From the NCBI RefSeq assembly GCF_030295975.1, contig NZ_AP027364.1, positions 1,984,001-2,048,000 on the forward strand: a DNA stretch of 64,000 nt, in the 5' to 3' direction. A program made the position numbers and the translations under genes. The DNA is from Thalassotalea atypica. GTDB lineage: Bacteria; Pseudomonadota; Gammaproteobacteria; Enterobacterales; Alteromonadaceae. The notes beneath the pieces were generated by a model, which had not been told where the DNA came from, ran no database searches, and worked only from the letters and a program-made list of their open reading frames with translations. Below, piece after piece: positions 9,023 through 16,668 of this stretch (positions are counted from its first letter, which is position 1; every line of letters starts with the position of its first letter).

Positions 9023-9127
9023 ATTTTCTTCTCATTATTGCTTAGTTTTTGTAAAGCGTGAAAAATTTAAACTAGGTGATAACTTGCTGATCTTCAGTTA
9101 AATATAATCACAAAAAAATAATGAATA

Positions 9128-9157
9128 AAGGCCACTTACAGCGTTAGTGGCTTTTTT
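9128..9157 (+). terminator. Rho-independent terminator after the acyl-CoA synthetase gene
   Basis: Stem GCCACT/AGTGGC with a nine-base loop at 9131-9151, followed by six T residues. It ends the tetR-acyl-CoA synthetase unit. The rest of 9023-9287 shows no gene. Confidence 0.75.
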
Positions 9158-9287
9158 ACGTTTTAGGCCAATTACTATATTGCATTGCCATTTCTAATCG
9201 TCTTGATTTCTGGATTATAAGCTATTCAATATAAAAGGGTAATTGTATCTATTTCTTTCTTTATGTTGACTAAGATCAGCTTCAGAA

Positions 9288-9707
9288 TTGAGTAAGTCGG
9301 GCACAATAATCAAAATACTTTTAGGTTTAGTTGTTATGCTGTACTTATATTTTGGTTATTTAATTGTTCAACTCACTACAATTGTTAAGGTAATGGGGAG
9401 TGCGACAATGTCGATAGACGCAATAGTATTCTCCATTGTTGTTTTTTTAATTTGGTCATTTATTCCTTTTTTAGGTTACGTAATTGCCAAGATGTTTAAG
9501 GCAAAAGGGCGATCAAGTGGATTGTTTTTATTTGCTTACGGTGCAGCAGTAGGGCTAAGTGAAAAAGGACTTTTGAAACTTGATATTCTATCGATTGATA
9601 ATCAATACATCGGCTATATCGGCGCTATCGTTCTATTTACCGCTGTGGCATATGTATCAGTCCAATTTCCTGCTAGAAAACAAGACAAACTTTTACTTGT
9701 TAGGTAA
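9288..9707 (+). CDS. Small hydrophobic membrane protein, unknown
   Basis: 139 residues with three to four predicted membrane segments: about residues 7-30 (ILLGLVVMLYLYFGYLIV), 45-67 (IVFSIVVFLIWSFIPFLGYV), a weaker one near 78-92, and 108-126. Charged residues occur mainly in the loops and in the C-terminal tail ARKQDK. The frame opens at a TTG with no strong ribosome site; the ATG at residue 17 would cut into the first segment, so the TTG is preferred, weakly. I recognise no family. It stands alone between terminators and is not obviously part of a neighbouring operon. Confidence 0.5.
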   Translation: MSKSGTIIKILLGLVVMLYLYFGYLIVQLTTIVKVMGSATMSIDAIVFSIVVFLIWSFIPFLGYVIAKMFKAKGRSSGLFLFAYGAAVGLSEKGLLKLDILSIDNQYIGYIGAIVLFTAVAYVSVQFPARKQDKLLLVR

Positions 9708-9915
9708 CGAGTTATGTTCCCCACCTCTAACTAACTGAAATAAAAATGTTATTTTAAAGGAGGGGTGATAGAAGGTTTTAGATGAGTATATTCGCTGACT
9801 ATATAGAGTTGGGGAATGTATAGAGCCTTAACCCACTCCTTTTACACCTTTATCTGTCGTTTACAGAAAGCGAAGTTAAAGCTAATTGTTCGTTTTTTCT
9901 CAAACTCAGTAGTAC

Positions 9916-10095
9916 GAGAAACAAACCACTGAAGATGTCATTAATACAATCCGTGGCGATCACCAAACAGTCAATCCGCCAATATTAATTGATCAGTATT
10001 ATTTAACCAGTCTGTTTAACCAATATTTGTTTGCTCTTCATTCACTTCAATCTTCTGCCACAGAAAATTTAAAGGCACCTTTTTATGCGTTTTAA
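9916..10095 (+). pseudogene. Possible C-terminal remnant of a decayed gene
   Basis: A 59-codon open stretch with protein-like composition (reading TTEDVINTIRGDHQTVNPP near its start) ends at TAA 10093-10095. It has no start codon and an in-frame TAG just upstream. The text and its lack of a start suggest a 3' fragment of a lost gene, but it could be chance. The rest of 9708-10125 shows only a hairpin. Confidence 0.25.
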
Positions 10096-10108
10096 CTGGT
10101 GCCTTTAA
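10069..10108 (-). terminator. Hairpin terminator downstream of the VOC gene
   Basis: Eleven-base perfect stem TTAAAGGCACC/GGTGCCTTTAA with an 18-base loop, 18 bases past the stop of the minus-strand VOC gene. On that strand the stem is followed by ATTTTCTG, a weak T tract. Confidence 0.5.
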
Positions 10109-10125
10109 GTAAAACGATACAGGGG

Positions 10126-10494
10126 CTATGTCATACAGAAAAAATTAAGTTTGTTGCCATCTAAATCGCGGAAATAGCCAGCATAAAAATTGTCACCGCG
10201 ATTGCCAGGTGTACCCTCATTTGTTGCCCCAAGTTCAATCGCTTTTGTGTATAAGGCATCAACTTGTTGTGGGTTTTCTAGCACTATAGCAACCATTACA
10301 CCGTTGCCTATTGTTGCAGGCTTACCATTAAAGGGCTTGATGATAGCGATGCTCGGCTTCTCTGGGTCTACAGCCCATGCAATAAAAGTATCATCTTCCA
10401 TAAATCTTTTTGCGCCAATCTCTGCGAGTAACTCATCATAAAATTTAGCTGATTTATCAAAGTCGTTTGTCCCTAAAGTTACGTATCCGATCAT
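10126..10494 (-). CDS. VOC/glyoxalase-superfamily protein
   Basis: 122-residue single-module vicinal-oxygen-chelate protein. It starts MIGYVTLGTNDFDKSAKFYD, the usual opening beta strand and helix, and ends with FRDLDGNKLNFFCM, where the glutamate expected in metal-binding VOC enzymes (GNxxE) is replaced by asparagine. It may therefore bind no metal at that site. The ATG at 10494 with AAGGC upstream is chosen; an upstream in-frame start at 10548 would add an unrelated Lys-rich tail. A glyoxalase-like or antibiotic-resistance-like role cannot be assigned. It sits alone, divergent from the DUF2878 operon. Confidence 0.8.
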   Translation of the reverse strand: MIGYVTLGTNDFDKSAKFYDELLAEIGAKRFMEDDTFIAWAVDPEKPSIAIIKPFNGKPATIGNGVMVAIVLENPQQVDALYTKAIELGATNEGTPGNRGDNFYAGYFRDLDGNKLNFFCMT

Positions 10495-10661
10495 TATCTT
10501 TGCCTTCTTTGTTTGAGTGAAATGTTTATTGTTATATAGATATAGCATGTGACTGTATAAATGAACAGTATGCAGAATGTAAGAAAATATTTATCTACAA
10601 CTAATCCAATTAGATCATTTCACCGTATAACAGATTATTAAATTCATGTACGAGAATTTGA

Positions 10662-11144
10662 ATGTTGATAAACGTTATAGGTTTTAATTTGTGCTGGTTT
10701 GGATTGGTTATATGGGAGAACAGCTTTATTCCAGTAGCTTTGATAATGTTAATTGCACACATCGTAAGTGTTAACCATCGCCAACATGAACTACTACTAA
10801 TTCTTATTACGTCAAGCATTGGTATCTGTGTTGACTCAGTTTTCCAATACCTTGGTTTCTTCATATTTTCTGAAACTCAACATATTCCATTTTGGCTAAT
10901 GACGTTATGGGCTTGTTTTGCTGCCACATTGGGTCATAGTTTATCGTTTCTCGATTCATCTTACGTATTACAGAGCACGGTTGGTGCTGTATTCGCTCCG
11001 TTAAGTTACATTGGCGGATTTAAATTAAATGTGGTCGACTTTGCTCAGTCAATACTTATTACATACATTACTTTGAGCACAGTATGGGCTTGTTTATTTC
11101 TCGTTTTCTTTTTCATCAAAAGCAGGGTGTATGGCATTCGTTAG
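10662..11144 (+). CDS. DUF2878 family membrane protein
   Basis: 160-residue protein with about five membrane segments and few soluble stretches. Motifs such as NLCWFGLVIW near the N-terminus and FPLSY-like APLSYIGG near residue 113 agree with DUF2878, a family commonly found beside photolyase/ChrR gene sets in marine gammaproteobacteria. The gene opens at ATG with CGAGAA upstream and overlaps the next gene by 14 bases, so the three genes here (DUF2878, chalcone-isomerase-like, DUF3833) look like one operon. Biochemical function is not known. Confidence 0.7.
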   Translation: MLINVIGFNLCWFGLVIWENSFIPVALIMLIAHIVSVNHRQHELLLILITSSIGICVDSVFQYLGFFIFSETQHIPFWLMTLWACFAATLGHSLSFLDSSYVLQSTVGAVFAPLSYIGGFKLNVVDFAQSILITYITLSTVWACLFLVFFFIKSRVYGIR

Positions 11145-11709
11145 TCGCACGCTGAGGCACTCTATTTTTACATTAGCACTTATGTTTGTTCCACAAGAGG
11201 TACAAGCCTGTAAGAGGTTTGAAACTTCGCTAGTGCCTTGTAATCTCAGTGACATTATTGAAAGTAGTAAACTGTTGCCTATGGGGAAAGCTATGTTTAC
11301 TGTCCTGTTTTGGGACATTTATGAGAGCAAACTATATACGTCTTCAGGTAGGTACCCTATCGATATAGTAAATGAGCAACTCTTATTTGAAATTAAATAT
11401 TTAACTGATATTTCAAATGAAGAGTTGATTAGGCGAACGATAGAGCAATGGCAATATATAGGGTTTATTGATGTACATTATCAGAAGTTCATTCCTGAGC
11501 TAAAACGTCTATGGCCTGATATCACAGACGGGGACAGTCTTTCGCTTCTTATCAATAACAATCGAAGCTATTTCTACTTCAATCGTGATTATCTTGGGGA
11601 GATCCAATCAAGTATGTTCGGACAAATGTTTATCGATATTTGGCTATCAGAGAGAACAAGTCAGCCAAGGCTAAGAAAGCAACTAATGGGAGAAATCTAT
11701 AATGAATGA
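11131..11709 (+). CDS. Exported chalcone isomerase-like protein
   Basis: 192 residues with an N-terminal signal peptide ending about VQACKRF (residues 1-26). The rest matches the chalcone-isomerase-like family in layout: GKAMFTVLFWDIYESKLYT near residue 52 and the terminal FGQMFIDIWLSE. Bacterial members are periplasmic and of unknown reaction, although the fold is that of plant chalcone isomerase and fatty-acid-binding proteins. It overlaps the DUF2878 gene by 14 bases and the DUF3833 gene by 8 bases, indicating co-translation. A lipid- or fatty-acid-binding role would suit the nearby lipid-modification genes; that is inference. Confidence 0.72.
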   Translation: MAFVSRTLRHSIFTLALMFVPQEVQACKRFETSLVPCNLSDIIESSKLLPMGKAMFTVLFWDIYESKLYTSSGRYPIDIVNEQLLFEIKYLTDISNEELIRRTIEQWQYIGFIDVHYQKFIPELKRLWPDITDGDSLSLLINNNRSYFYFNRDYLGEIQSSMFGQMFIDIWLSERTSQPRLRKQLMGEIYNE

Positions 11710-12325
11710 CGTGTTTAACCTAGCTTCCTCAATGAAAAAGTTCTATACATATTTTGAAAGTATTATTTCTCGCTACAGATTCATCACTGTGGTCGCCGCA
11801 AGCTCATCAATGTTATTAGCGGGTTGTACGACGGATATAACAGAATACAAGCGCCAAGTTGAAAGCCAGAGTTTCGATATTAAAACGTACTTTTCCGGCG
11901 ATCTTATCGCATATGGTATCGTACAAGATTATACCCAAAAGGTGACTAGACGTTTTTGCGTTGAACTCAATGGTACATGGGATAAAAGTAAAGGCATATT
12001 AGCCGAAAAATTTTTCTTTCAAGATGGTGAGATAAGCTATCGGAATTGGAATTTAACTAAAGTGTCAGAAAAGCACTATCAAGGAACAGCTGAAGATGTC
12101 GAGGGGGTAGCAAAGGGCAGACTCAGTGGCTTCGCCTTTCAATTTACATATGACTTATTGTTGGCAGTGGAAAATGACACGTATTCAGTATCTATGGATG
12201 ATTGGATGTACCAAATAGATGAATACAGAGTAATAAATCATACAACTATGTCAAAGCTAGGTATTACCGTGGCTAAGATAAGTATATTTTTCGATAAAGA
12301 GACGCCTCACCAGCAATGTCAGTAG
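11702..12325 (+). CDS. DUF3833 family lipoprotein
   Basis: 207-residue protein with a membrane-targeting N-terminus and a lipobox LLAGC at about residues 38-42, so it is predicted to be an outer-membrane or periplasmic lipoprotein. The body resembles DUF3833 (short motifs FSGDLIAYGIVQDYT and FFQDGEISYRNW). An internal ATG at 11732 would give a shorter signal and is an acceptable alternative start. It overlaps the preceding gene by 8 bases. The family recurs in ChrR-sigma-controlled photolyase clusters with DUF2878 and DUF1365 proteins; its role is unknown. Confidence 0.75.
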   Translation: MNDVFNLASSMKKFYTYFESIISRYRFITVVAASSSMLLAGCTTDITEYKRQVESQSFDIKTYFSGDLIAYGIVQDYTQKVTRRFCVELNGTWDKSKGILAEKFFFQDGEISYRNWNLTKVSEKHYQGTAEDVEGVAKGRLSGFAFQFTYDLLLAVENDTYSVSMDDWMYQIDEYRVINHTTMSKLGITVAKISIFFDKETPHQQCQ

Positions 12326-12363
12326 GGTATCGGGCGATACTCTATTGGGCTAAAAAAGTTGGA

Positions 12364-13263
12364 CTAAAACAAATCTTTGAATGCTTGATCAATTGTTGAG
12401 TGCTTGAATTTGTACCCCGCATCCATTAGCTTTTTAGGCATAACGCTTTGACCAAACAGCAACAAGTCAGACATTTCCCCGAGTATAAGTCTCAGTAGCC
12501 ACGCAGGGGTTGTAAAAATACCTGGTCTATTGAGCTGCGTTGCTAGTGCTTGGCTAAATACTTTGTTCGATACTGGCGTTGGTGCCGTTAAGTTGATTGG
12601 GCCTACAAGTGTCTTATTCTCTTCGATGTACTTTATTGCATCCACCATGTCCTGAATATGTATCCAAGACATCATTTGTTTACCGTCACTCACTTTACCA
12701 CCTAAGCCTATCTTGAACGGAAATAACATTTTTCTCAGCGCTCCACCTTGACTCGATAACACAATACCTGTCCTTATTACTGCTACTCTTGTTGCTTTAT
12801 CTGGCAAGGATAAAGCTATTTTTTCCCAATGGGTACATACATCATGTGTAAATTCTTGATGGTAATTTGTATAACTTTCATCAACGACACATTTAGCTTG
12901 CCTGCCATACATACCTATCGCACTGCCAGAAATCAGTAATTTTGGTGGTGTTTCAGCTCTTTTTATTAATTCGACTAGTTGTCGCGTAATGCCCCATCTA
13001 CTTTGGCAAATAACACTTTTCTGACTCTCTGACCAACGTTTGTCGGCAATAGGCTCGCCAGCAAGGTTTAAAATAACATCTGCTTGTTCTACATGATACA
13101 AAGACAATTTTTCAATAGCTGTTATGTGATTACCCAACAGATAACGTGCCTTATTAGCATCTCTAGTCAGGACCATAATGGTCGCACATCGTGTTGATAA
13201 GGATTCAATAAACGCTTTACCTACAAGGCCTGTGCCGCCGGTAATCAAGTATGTTTTCGTCAT
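12364..13263 (-). CDS. TIGR01777-family NAD(P)-binding epimerase
   Basis: 299-residue Rossmann protein: N-terminal YLITGGTGLVGKAF, NLAGEPIADKRW near residue 67, ISGSAIGMYG near 110, and a C-terminal segment ending MPKKLMDAGYKFKHST typical of the DUF1731 tail. The family (E. coli YfcH, cyanobacterial and plant SulA relatives) has no firmly known substrate. GGAG precedes its ATG by nine bases. An ECF-type promoter (TGATCC-N16-CGTA) lies just upstream, placing it in the ChrR-sigma regulon, back to back with the FAS1 gene. Confidence 0.85.
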   Translation of the reverse strand: MTKTYLITGGTGLVGKAFIESLSTRCATIMVLTRDANKARYLLGNHITAIEKLSLYHVEQADVILNLAGEPIADKRWSESQKSVICQSRWGITRQLVELIKRAETPPKLLISGSAIGMYGRQAKCVVDESYTNYHQEFTHDVCTHWEKIALSLPDKATRVAVIRTGIVLSSQGGALRKMLFPFKIGLGGKVSDGKQMMSWIHIQDMVDAIKYIEENKTLVGPINLTAPTPVSNKVFSQALATQLNRPGIFTTPAWLLRLILGEMSDLLLFGQSVMPKKLMDAGYKFKHSTIDQAFKDLF

Positions 13264-13289
13264 TATAGAAGCTCCGTTTTAACACATTT

Positions 13290-13317
13290 AATACGTAATA
13301 TTCATCAATCAGGATCA
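13290..13317 (-). promoter_or_regulatory. Predicted ChrR-dependent ECF sigma promoter for the epimerase gene
   Basis: On the minus strand TGATCC (13317-13312) is followed after 16 bases by CGTATT (13295-13290), 27 bases before the ATG. The same arrangement occurs at three other start sites in this window. The resemblance to sigma-E (ECF11) promoters of ChrR systems is from known consensus; activity is not tested. Confidence 0.7.
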
Positions 13318-13352
13318 TTTAAAAATATATTTCTAATCTCTACTGAAATTTA

Positions 13353-13380
13353 TGATCTTTGTTCAGTTTGTTGACGTAAA
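13353..13380 (+). promoter_or_regulatory. Predicted ChrR-dependent ECF sigma promoter for the FAS1 gene
   Basis: TGATCT (13353-13358), 16 bases, then CGTAAA (13375-13380), 30 bases before the GTG start. It is divergent from the epimerase promoter in the same 146-base intergenic region. Confidence 0.7.
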
Positions 13381-13409
13381 TCTGCTTAACAAACAACCGG
13401 AGAATACCT

Positions 13410-15248
13410 GTGAAATACTTCAGAATGATAAGCGTAACAATGCTCAGTATAATGTTTATTCAAGCATGCAATGATAATGATTCTTATAGCGAAACACCCA
13501 CTGTTCAAGAGGCACCAACGCCCGTAGCAACAACAATAATAGATGCAGCAAAAAGTAATGGCAGCTTCACTACGTTAGTCGCTGCATTAGAAGCGACAGG
13601 TCTCGACGCGACACTATATGACGAAAGCGCTTCATTCACGGTGTTTGCGCCAACTGACGATGCATTTGCTTTACTTGGAAGCGCAACAATAGACGCGCTT
13701 TTAGCAGATACTGAAACATTATCAGATATCCTAACTTATCATGTATTTGACGGCGAAGTTGATGCTGCTACGGCGATAGACTTGGCAGGCTCTACCATAG
13801 ATATGGTCAATGGAGATAAGTTGGCATTATCATTAGATGGTAGCGAATTATTAGTAAATACAGTAACAGTAACGGCGACAGACATACAAACAGATAATGG
13901 TATTATTCACGTGATTGATGCCGTGCTGCTTCCACCTGAAAAAGTGATGACACAAACAGCAAACATCGTTGAAACAGCCGTCGCTAATGGCAGTTTTACT
14001 ACACTGGTCGCAGCGCTTCAAGCAACAGGATTAGATTCGGTGTTGGCTGATGAAAGTAGTACCTTTACTGTTTTTGCTCCCACAGACGATGCGTTTGCAA
14101 TCATTGGTTCAGAGACAATTGCCACGCTACTTGAAAACACTGATGTATTGTCAAATATCCTGCTTCAGCACGTTATCGCTGATGTAGCTGTTGATTCGAT
14201 TACAGCGTACAGCTTGAACAATACCAATGTTACTACAGCTTCTCTGGCGGATGTTCTTCTTCGTATTAACTCAACCACTGATATGTTGACATTCGGTGGA
14301 GCAAATATTGTTATTAAAGATTTACACACCACTAACGGCATTATCCACGTAATAGATGCTGTGATTGTGGGTAATGTTGATATTCCAACACCAGCGATGA
14401 GTATCGTGGATGTTGCACAAGCCAATGGTAGCTTTACTACTTTAGTGTCAGCCCTCCAGTCAACGGGCTTGGATTCAACACTGGCTGATTTGGATGCAAG
14501 TTTTACGGTATTTGCACCAACGGATGCTGCATTTGCAAAATTACCAGCGGGAACAATTGAGAATTTAACTACAGAACAATTATCTAATATTCTGCTTTAT
14601 CATGTAGTACCTGAAAAAGTATTGTCAGATGCTGCCATTACATTGGCTCAATCATCAGACAACAAAGCTATAACCGCTAACACTAGTGAAATCGCGCTTT
14701 CATTTGTTGACTCAACGTTATTTATAAATGGTTCAAAAGTTAGTGCCGCTGACGTAATGGCAGATAATGGTGTGATACATGTTGTTGATACTGTAATTTT
14801 ACCTCCAGCAATGATGGGGACACCTACTCAGAATATTGTAGAAGTTGCAATTGCGGACTCCGAAAACTTTTCTACCCTTGTCACTGCTCTAACAGCCGCT
14901 GATTTAGTCACAACATTATCAGATGAAAGTGCTACATTTACTGTATTTGCGCCAACTAATGCCGCTTTCGACAAAATTGATCCGGATGCTCTTTCAGCGC
15001 TATTAGGTGATACGACAGCACTTACCAATGTCCTATTATCACATGTAGTCAGTGGTACCGCTATTGGTTCATTAGATGCCTTTGCTGCAAATGGTTCAGC
15101 CTTAACAACTGCCTCAGGTGAAACGATTGACGTCACAATAGATGCTGATACTGGCATGTTAGTCATAGAAGGTTCGACCGTTGTAATTGAAGATGTATAC
15201 ACCACCAATGGTGTTATCCATGTCATTGATACGGTGATTCTTGACTAA
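13410..15248 (+). CDS. Lipoprotein with four fasciclin (FAS1) domains
   Basis: 612 residues. The N-terminus is a short signal with cysteine at about residue 20 (FIQAC), consistent with a lipoprotein. Four FAS1 domains follow, at about residues 43-165, 186-312, 330-462 and 475-612. Each has the two hallmark boxes: FTVFAPTDDAFA (variants PTDAAFA, PTNAAFD) and NGIIHVIDAV (variants VIHVVDTV). The domains are close to one another in sequence, indicating recent internal duplication. Translation begins at GTG with CGGAG upstream. FAS1 domains usually mediate adhesion or matrix contact. A ChrR-sigma promoter lies upstream and a strong terminator follows, so it is a single-gene unit of the light-stress regulon. 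Confidence 0.88.
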   Translation: MKYFRMISVTMLSIMFIQACNDNDSYSETPTVQEAPTPVATTIIDAAKSNGSFTTLVAALEATGLDATLYDESASFTVFAPTDDAFALLGSATIDALLADTETLSDILTYHVFDGEVDAATAIDLAGSTIDMVNGDKLALSLDGSELLVNTVTVTATDIQTDNGIIHVIDAVLLPPEKVMTQTANIVETAVANGSFTTLVAALQATGLDSVLADESSTFTVFAPTDDAFAIIGSETIATLLENTDVLSNILLQHVIADVAVDSITAYSLNNTNVTTASLADVLLRINSTTDMLTFGGANIVIKDLHTTNGIIHVIDAVIVGNVDIPTPAMSIVDVAQANGSFTTLVSALQSTGLDSTLADLDASFTVFAPTDAAFAKLPAGTIENLTTEQLSNILLYHVVPEKVLSDAAITLAQSSDNKAITANTSEIALSFVDSTLFINGSKVSAADVMADNGVIHVVDTVILPPAMMGTPTQNIVEVAIADSENFSTLVTALTAADLVTTLSDESATFTVFAPTNAAFDKIDPDALSALLGDTTALTNVLLSHVVSGTAIGSLDAFAANGSALTTASGETIDVTIDADTGMLVIEGSTVVIEDVYTTNGVIHVIDTVILD

Positions 15249-15296
15249 GAAAAATTCCTAGCTGTGCACATGTTTAGATGTACACATATGCTCTTT

Positions 15297-15320
15297 GCCC
15301 CTTTTAAAAGGGGCTTTTTT
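15297..15320 (+). terminator. Rho-independent terminator after the FAS1 gene
   Basis: Perfect GCCCCTTTT/AAAAGGGGC stem at 15297-15314 followed by six T residues, 49 bases beyond the stop codon. Confidence 0.85.
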
Positions 15321-15339
15321 ATGTCAAATATTTATTAAG

Positions 15340-15367
15340 TGATCAATTATGGCGTTCATTACGTATT
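15340..15367 (+). promoter_or_regulatory. Predicted ChrR-dependent ECF sigma promoter for the LON-domain gene
   Basis: TGATCA (15340-15345), 16 bases, then CGTATT (15362-15367), 24 bases before the ATG. Same pattern as the epimerase, FAS1 and sigma-factor upstream sites. Confidence 0.7.
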
Positions 15368-15390
15368 GGTTACTATGAATCTATTAAGAA

Positions 15391-15972
15391 ATGTTTTCGT
15401 CAATGAGCTGTGTTGAATTTAAGTTACCGATTTTTCCTTTGCCGCTTTTTTTACTTCCTGGTGGTATTACACGATTGCGAATCTTCGAACGCCGCTATTT
15501 AAAAATGGTTCGAGTCGCCTCTCAAGGGGCGGGGTTCATCATTTGGTCAGATATTGATGGTGTACAAGAACAAAAAGTCTTATGGGGGAGTTGGGTTGAA
15601 ATCATCAACTTTGATCACGGAAAAGACGGTGTGCTAGAGATTGACGTCAAATGTAAATCGCTTGTTGAAATTAAAGGTATGGAGCCAGACAATGATAAAT
15701 TGATGTTTGGGCAAGTGATAGTCATAGAACATTGGTCAGAAAATGACATAGGTACAATTTCAGCAGATCTTTCTTATTCATTGCAAAAAGTATTTGAAAA
15801 TGACAAAGGGCTTAATGAGCTGTATCAAATAAAAGAAATTGATAATGAAAGCTGGGTACTTGCACGTTGGTTAGAATTGCTACCTTTGGCAATAAATATC
15901 AAAAATTCATTTGTCTCAAAACACACCTATACGGAAGCAAAAAATTTCATACAGGCAATTATTTTAAAATAA
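15391..15972 (+). CDS. Stand-alone LON substrate-binding domain protein
   Basis: 193 residues corresponding to the N-terminal substrate-binding domain of Lon proteases without the ATPase or protease parts. The opening PIFPLPLFLLPGGITRLRIF and RRYLKMV are typical of the domain. Such solo proteins recur beside ChrR/ECF sigma pairs and may bind or chaperone damaged proteins, but no activity is established. A second in-frame ATG five codons in (15403) is equally possible, as neither has a clear ribosome site. It has its own predicted ECF promoter and precedes the sigma-factor gene by 78 bases. Confidence 0.8.
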   Translation: MFSSMSCVEFKLPIFPLPLFLLPGGITRLRIFERRYLKMVRVASQGAGFIIWSDIDGVQEQKVLWGSWVEIINFDHGKDGVLEIDVKCKSLVEIKGMEPDNDKLMFGQVIVIEHWSENDIGTISADLSYSLQKVFENDKGLNELYQIKEIDNESWVLARWLELLPLAINIKNSFVSKHTYTEAKNFIQAIILK

Positions 15973-15985
15973 ATTTAATTTCTAG

Positions 15986-16012
15986 TGATCTTTTTATTAA
16001 AAGCAGCGTATT
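15986..16012 (+). promoter_or_regulatory. Predicted autoregulatory ECF sigma promoter for rpoE-chrR
   Basis: TGATCT (15986-15991), 15 bases, then CGTATT (16007-16012), 39 bases before the sigma-factor ATG. The spacer is one base shorter than in the three other sites, which may weaken it or shift the -35 register. Autoregulation is known for ChrR-linked sigma factors. Confidence 0.6.
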
Positions 16013-16050
16013 AACAATATGAATAGCATTCAGCGAGGCACCTGAGAACA

Positions 16051-16668
16051 ATGCAAACTAACTTGCTAAGAAAAGAGACAAATGCTAAATCTATTAATAT
16101 GTCCGAAAAAATAGATCATACACAGCTTTGCCAATGGCTTAATGCCGTTGCAAACCAACGAGACAAACAGGCGTTTACCCATTTGTTTGAGTTTTTTGCT
16201 CCCAAAATATTACGAATCTCCCGTGGTAAGTTTCCGAACGAATCTCAAGCGAGTGAAGTTGTTCAAGAAACAATGAGTAACGTTTGGCGAAAAGCGCATT
16301 TATTTGATGAAAACAAAGGGGCAGCCACTACGTGGGTATACACGGTGATGAGAAATGTCACCTTTGATAGCTTAAGGAAAATTAAAGGGAATCAAGAAGA
16401 TAATTTAAGTGATGATATTTGGCCACTTGCGGAAAATGCAGTCACTAACGATGAATCCTTTGATGATCATTTAGGTAAAAGGCAGCTGCTGAGTGTCATT
16501 GAAAAACTACCTGAAACTCAGCAACAAGTGGTAAAAGGTTTTTACTTCATGGAAATGTCACAAGAACAGTTGGCAGTTCATCTCAATTTACCTCTAGGAA
16601 CTATAAAGTCCCGTTTGCGTTTAGCAATAGCAAAACTCAAATTGCAGTTAGGAGACAACCATGATTAA
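16051..16668 (+). CDS. rpoE: ECF sigma factor of the ChrR/singlet-oxygen group
   Basis: 205 residues with sigma region 2 (FTHLFEFFAPKILRISRGKF to VWRKAHLFDENKGAATTW, about residues 40-95) and region 4 with helix-turn-helix EMSQEQLAVHLNLPLGTIKS near residue 170, followed by RLRLAIAKLK. Adjacent to a ChrR anti-sigma gene with an 8-base overlap, it belongs to the ECF11-type family that answers singlet oxygen and organic peroxides in Rhodobacter and Vibrio. An in-frame ATG at 16099 is an alternative start. It probably drives the photolyase/lipid operon downstream and its own promoter. Confidence 0.88.
   Translation: MQTNLLRKETNAKSINMSEKIDHTQLCQWLNAVANQRDKQAFTHLFEFFAPKILRISRGKFPNESQASEVVQETMSNVWRKAHLFDENKGAATTWVYTVMRNVTFDSLRKIKGNQEDNLSDDIWPLAENAVTNDESFDDHLGKRQLLSVIEKLPETQQQVVKGFYFMEMSQEQLAVHLNLPLGTIKSRLRLAIAKLKLQLGDNHD

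Noticed and set aside
13410-15248. Tandem DNA repeats or CRISPR-like array
   Set aside because: Recurring strings are coding repeats from four homologous FAS1 domains with no spacer structure.
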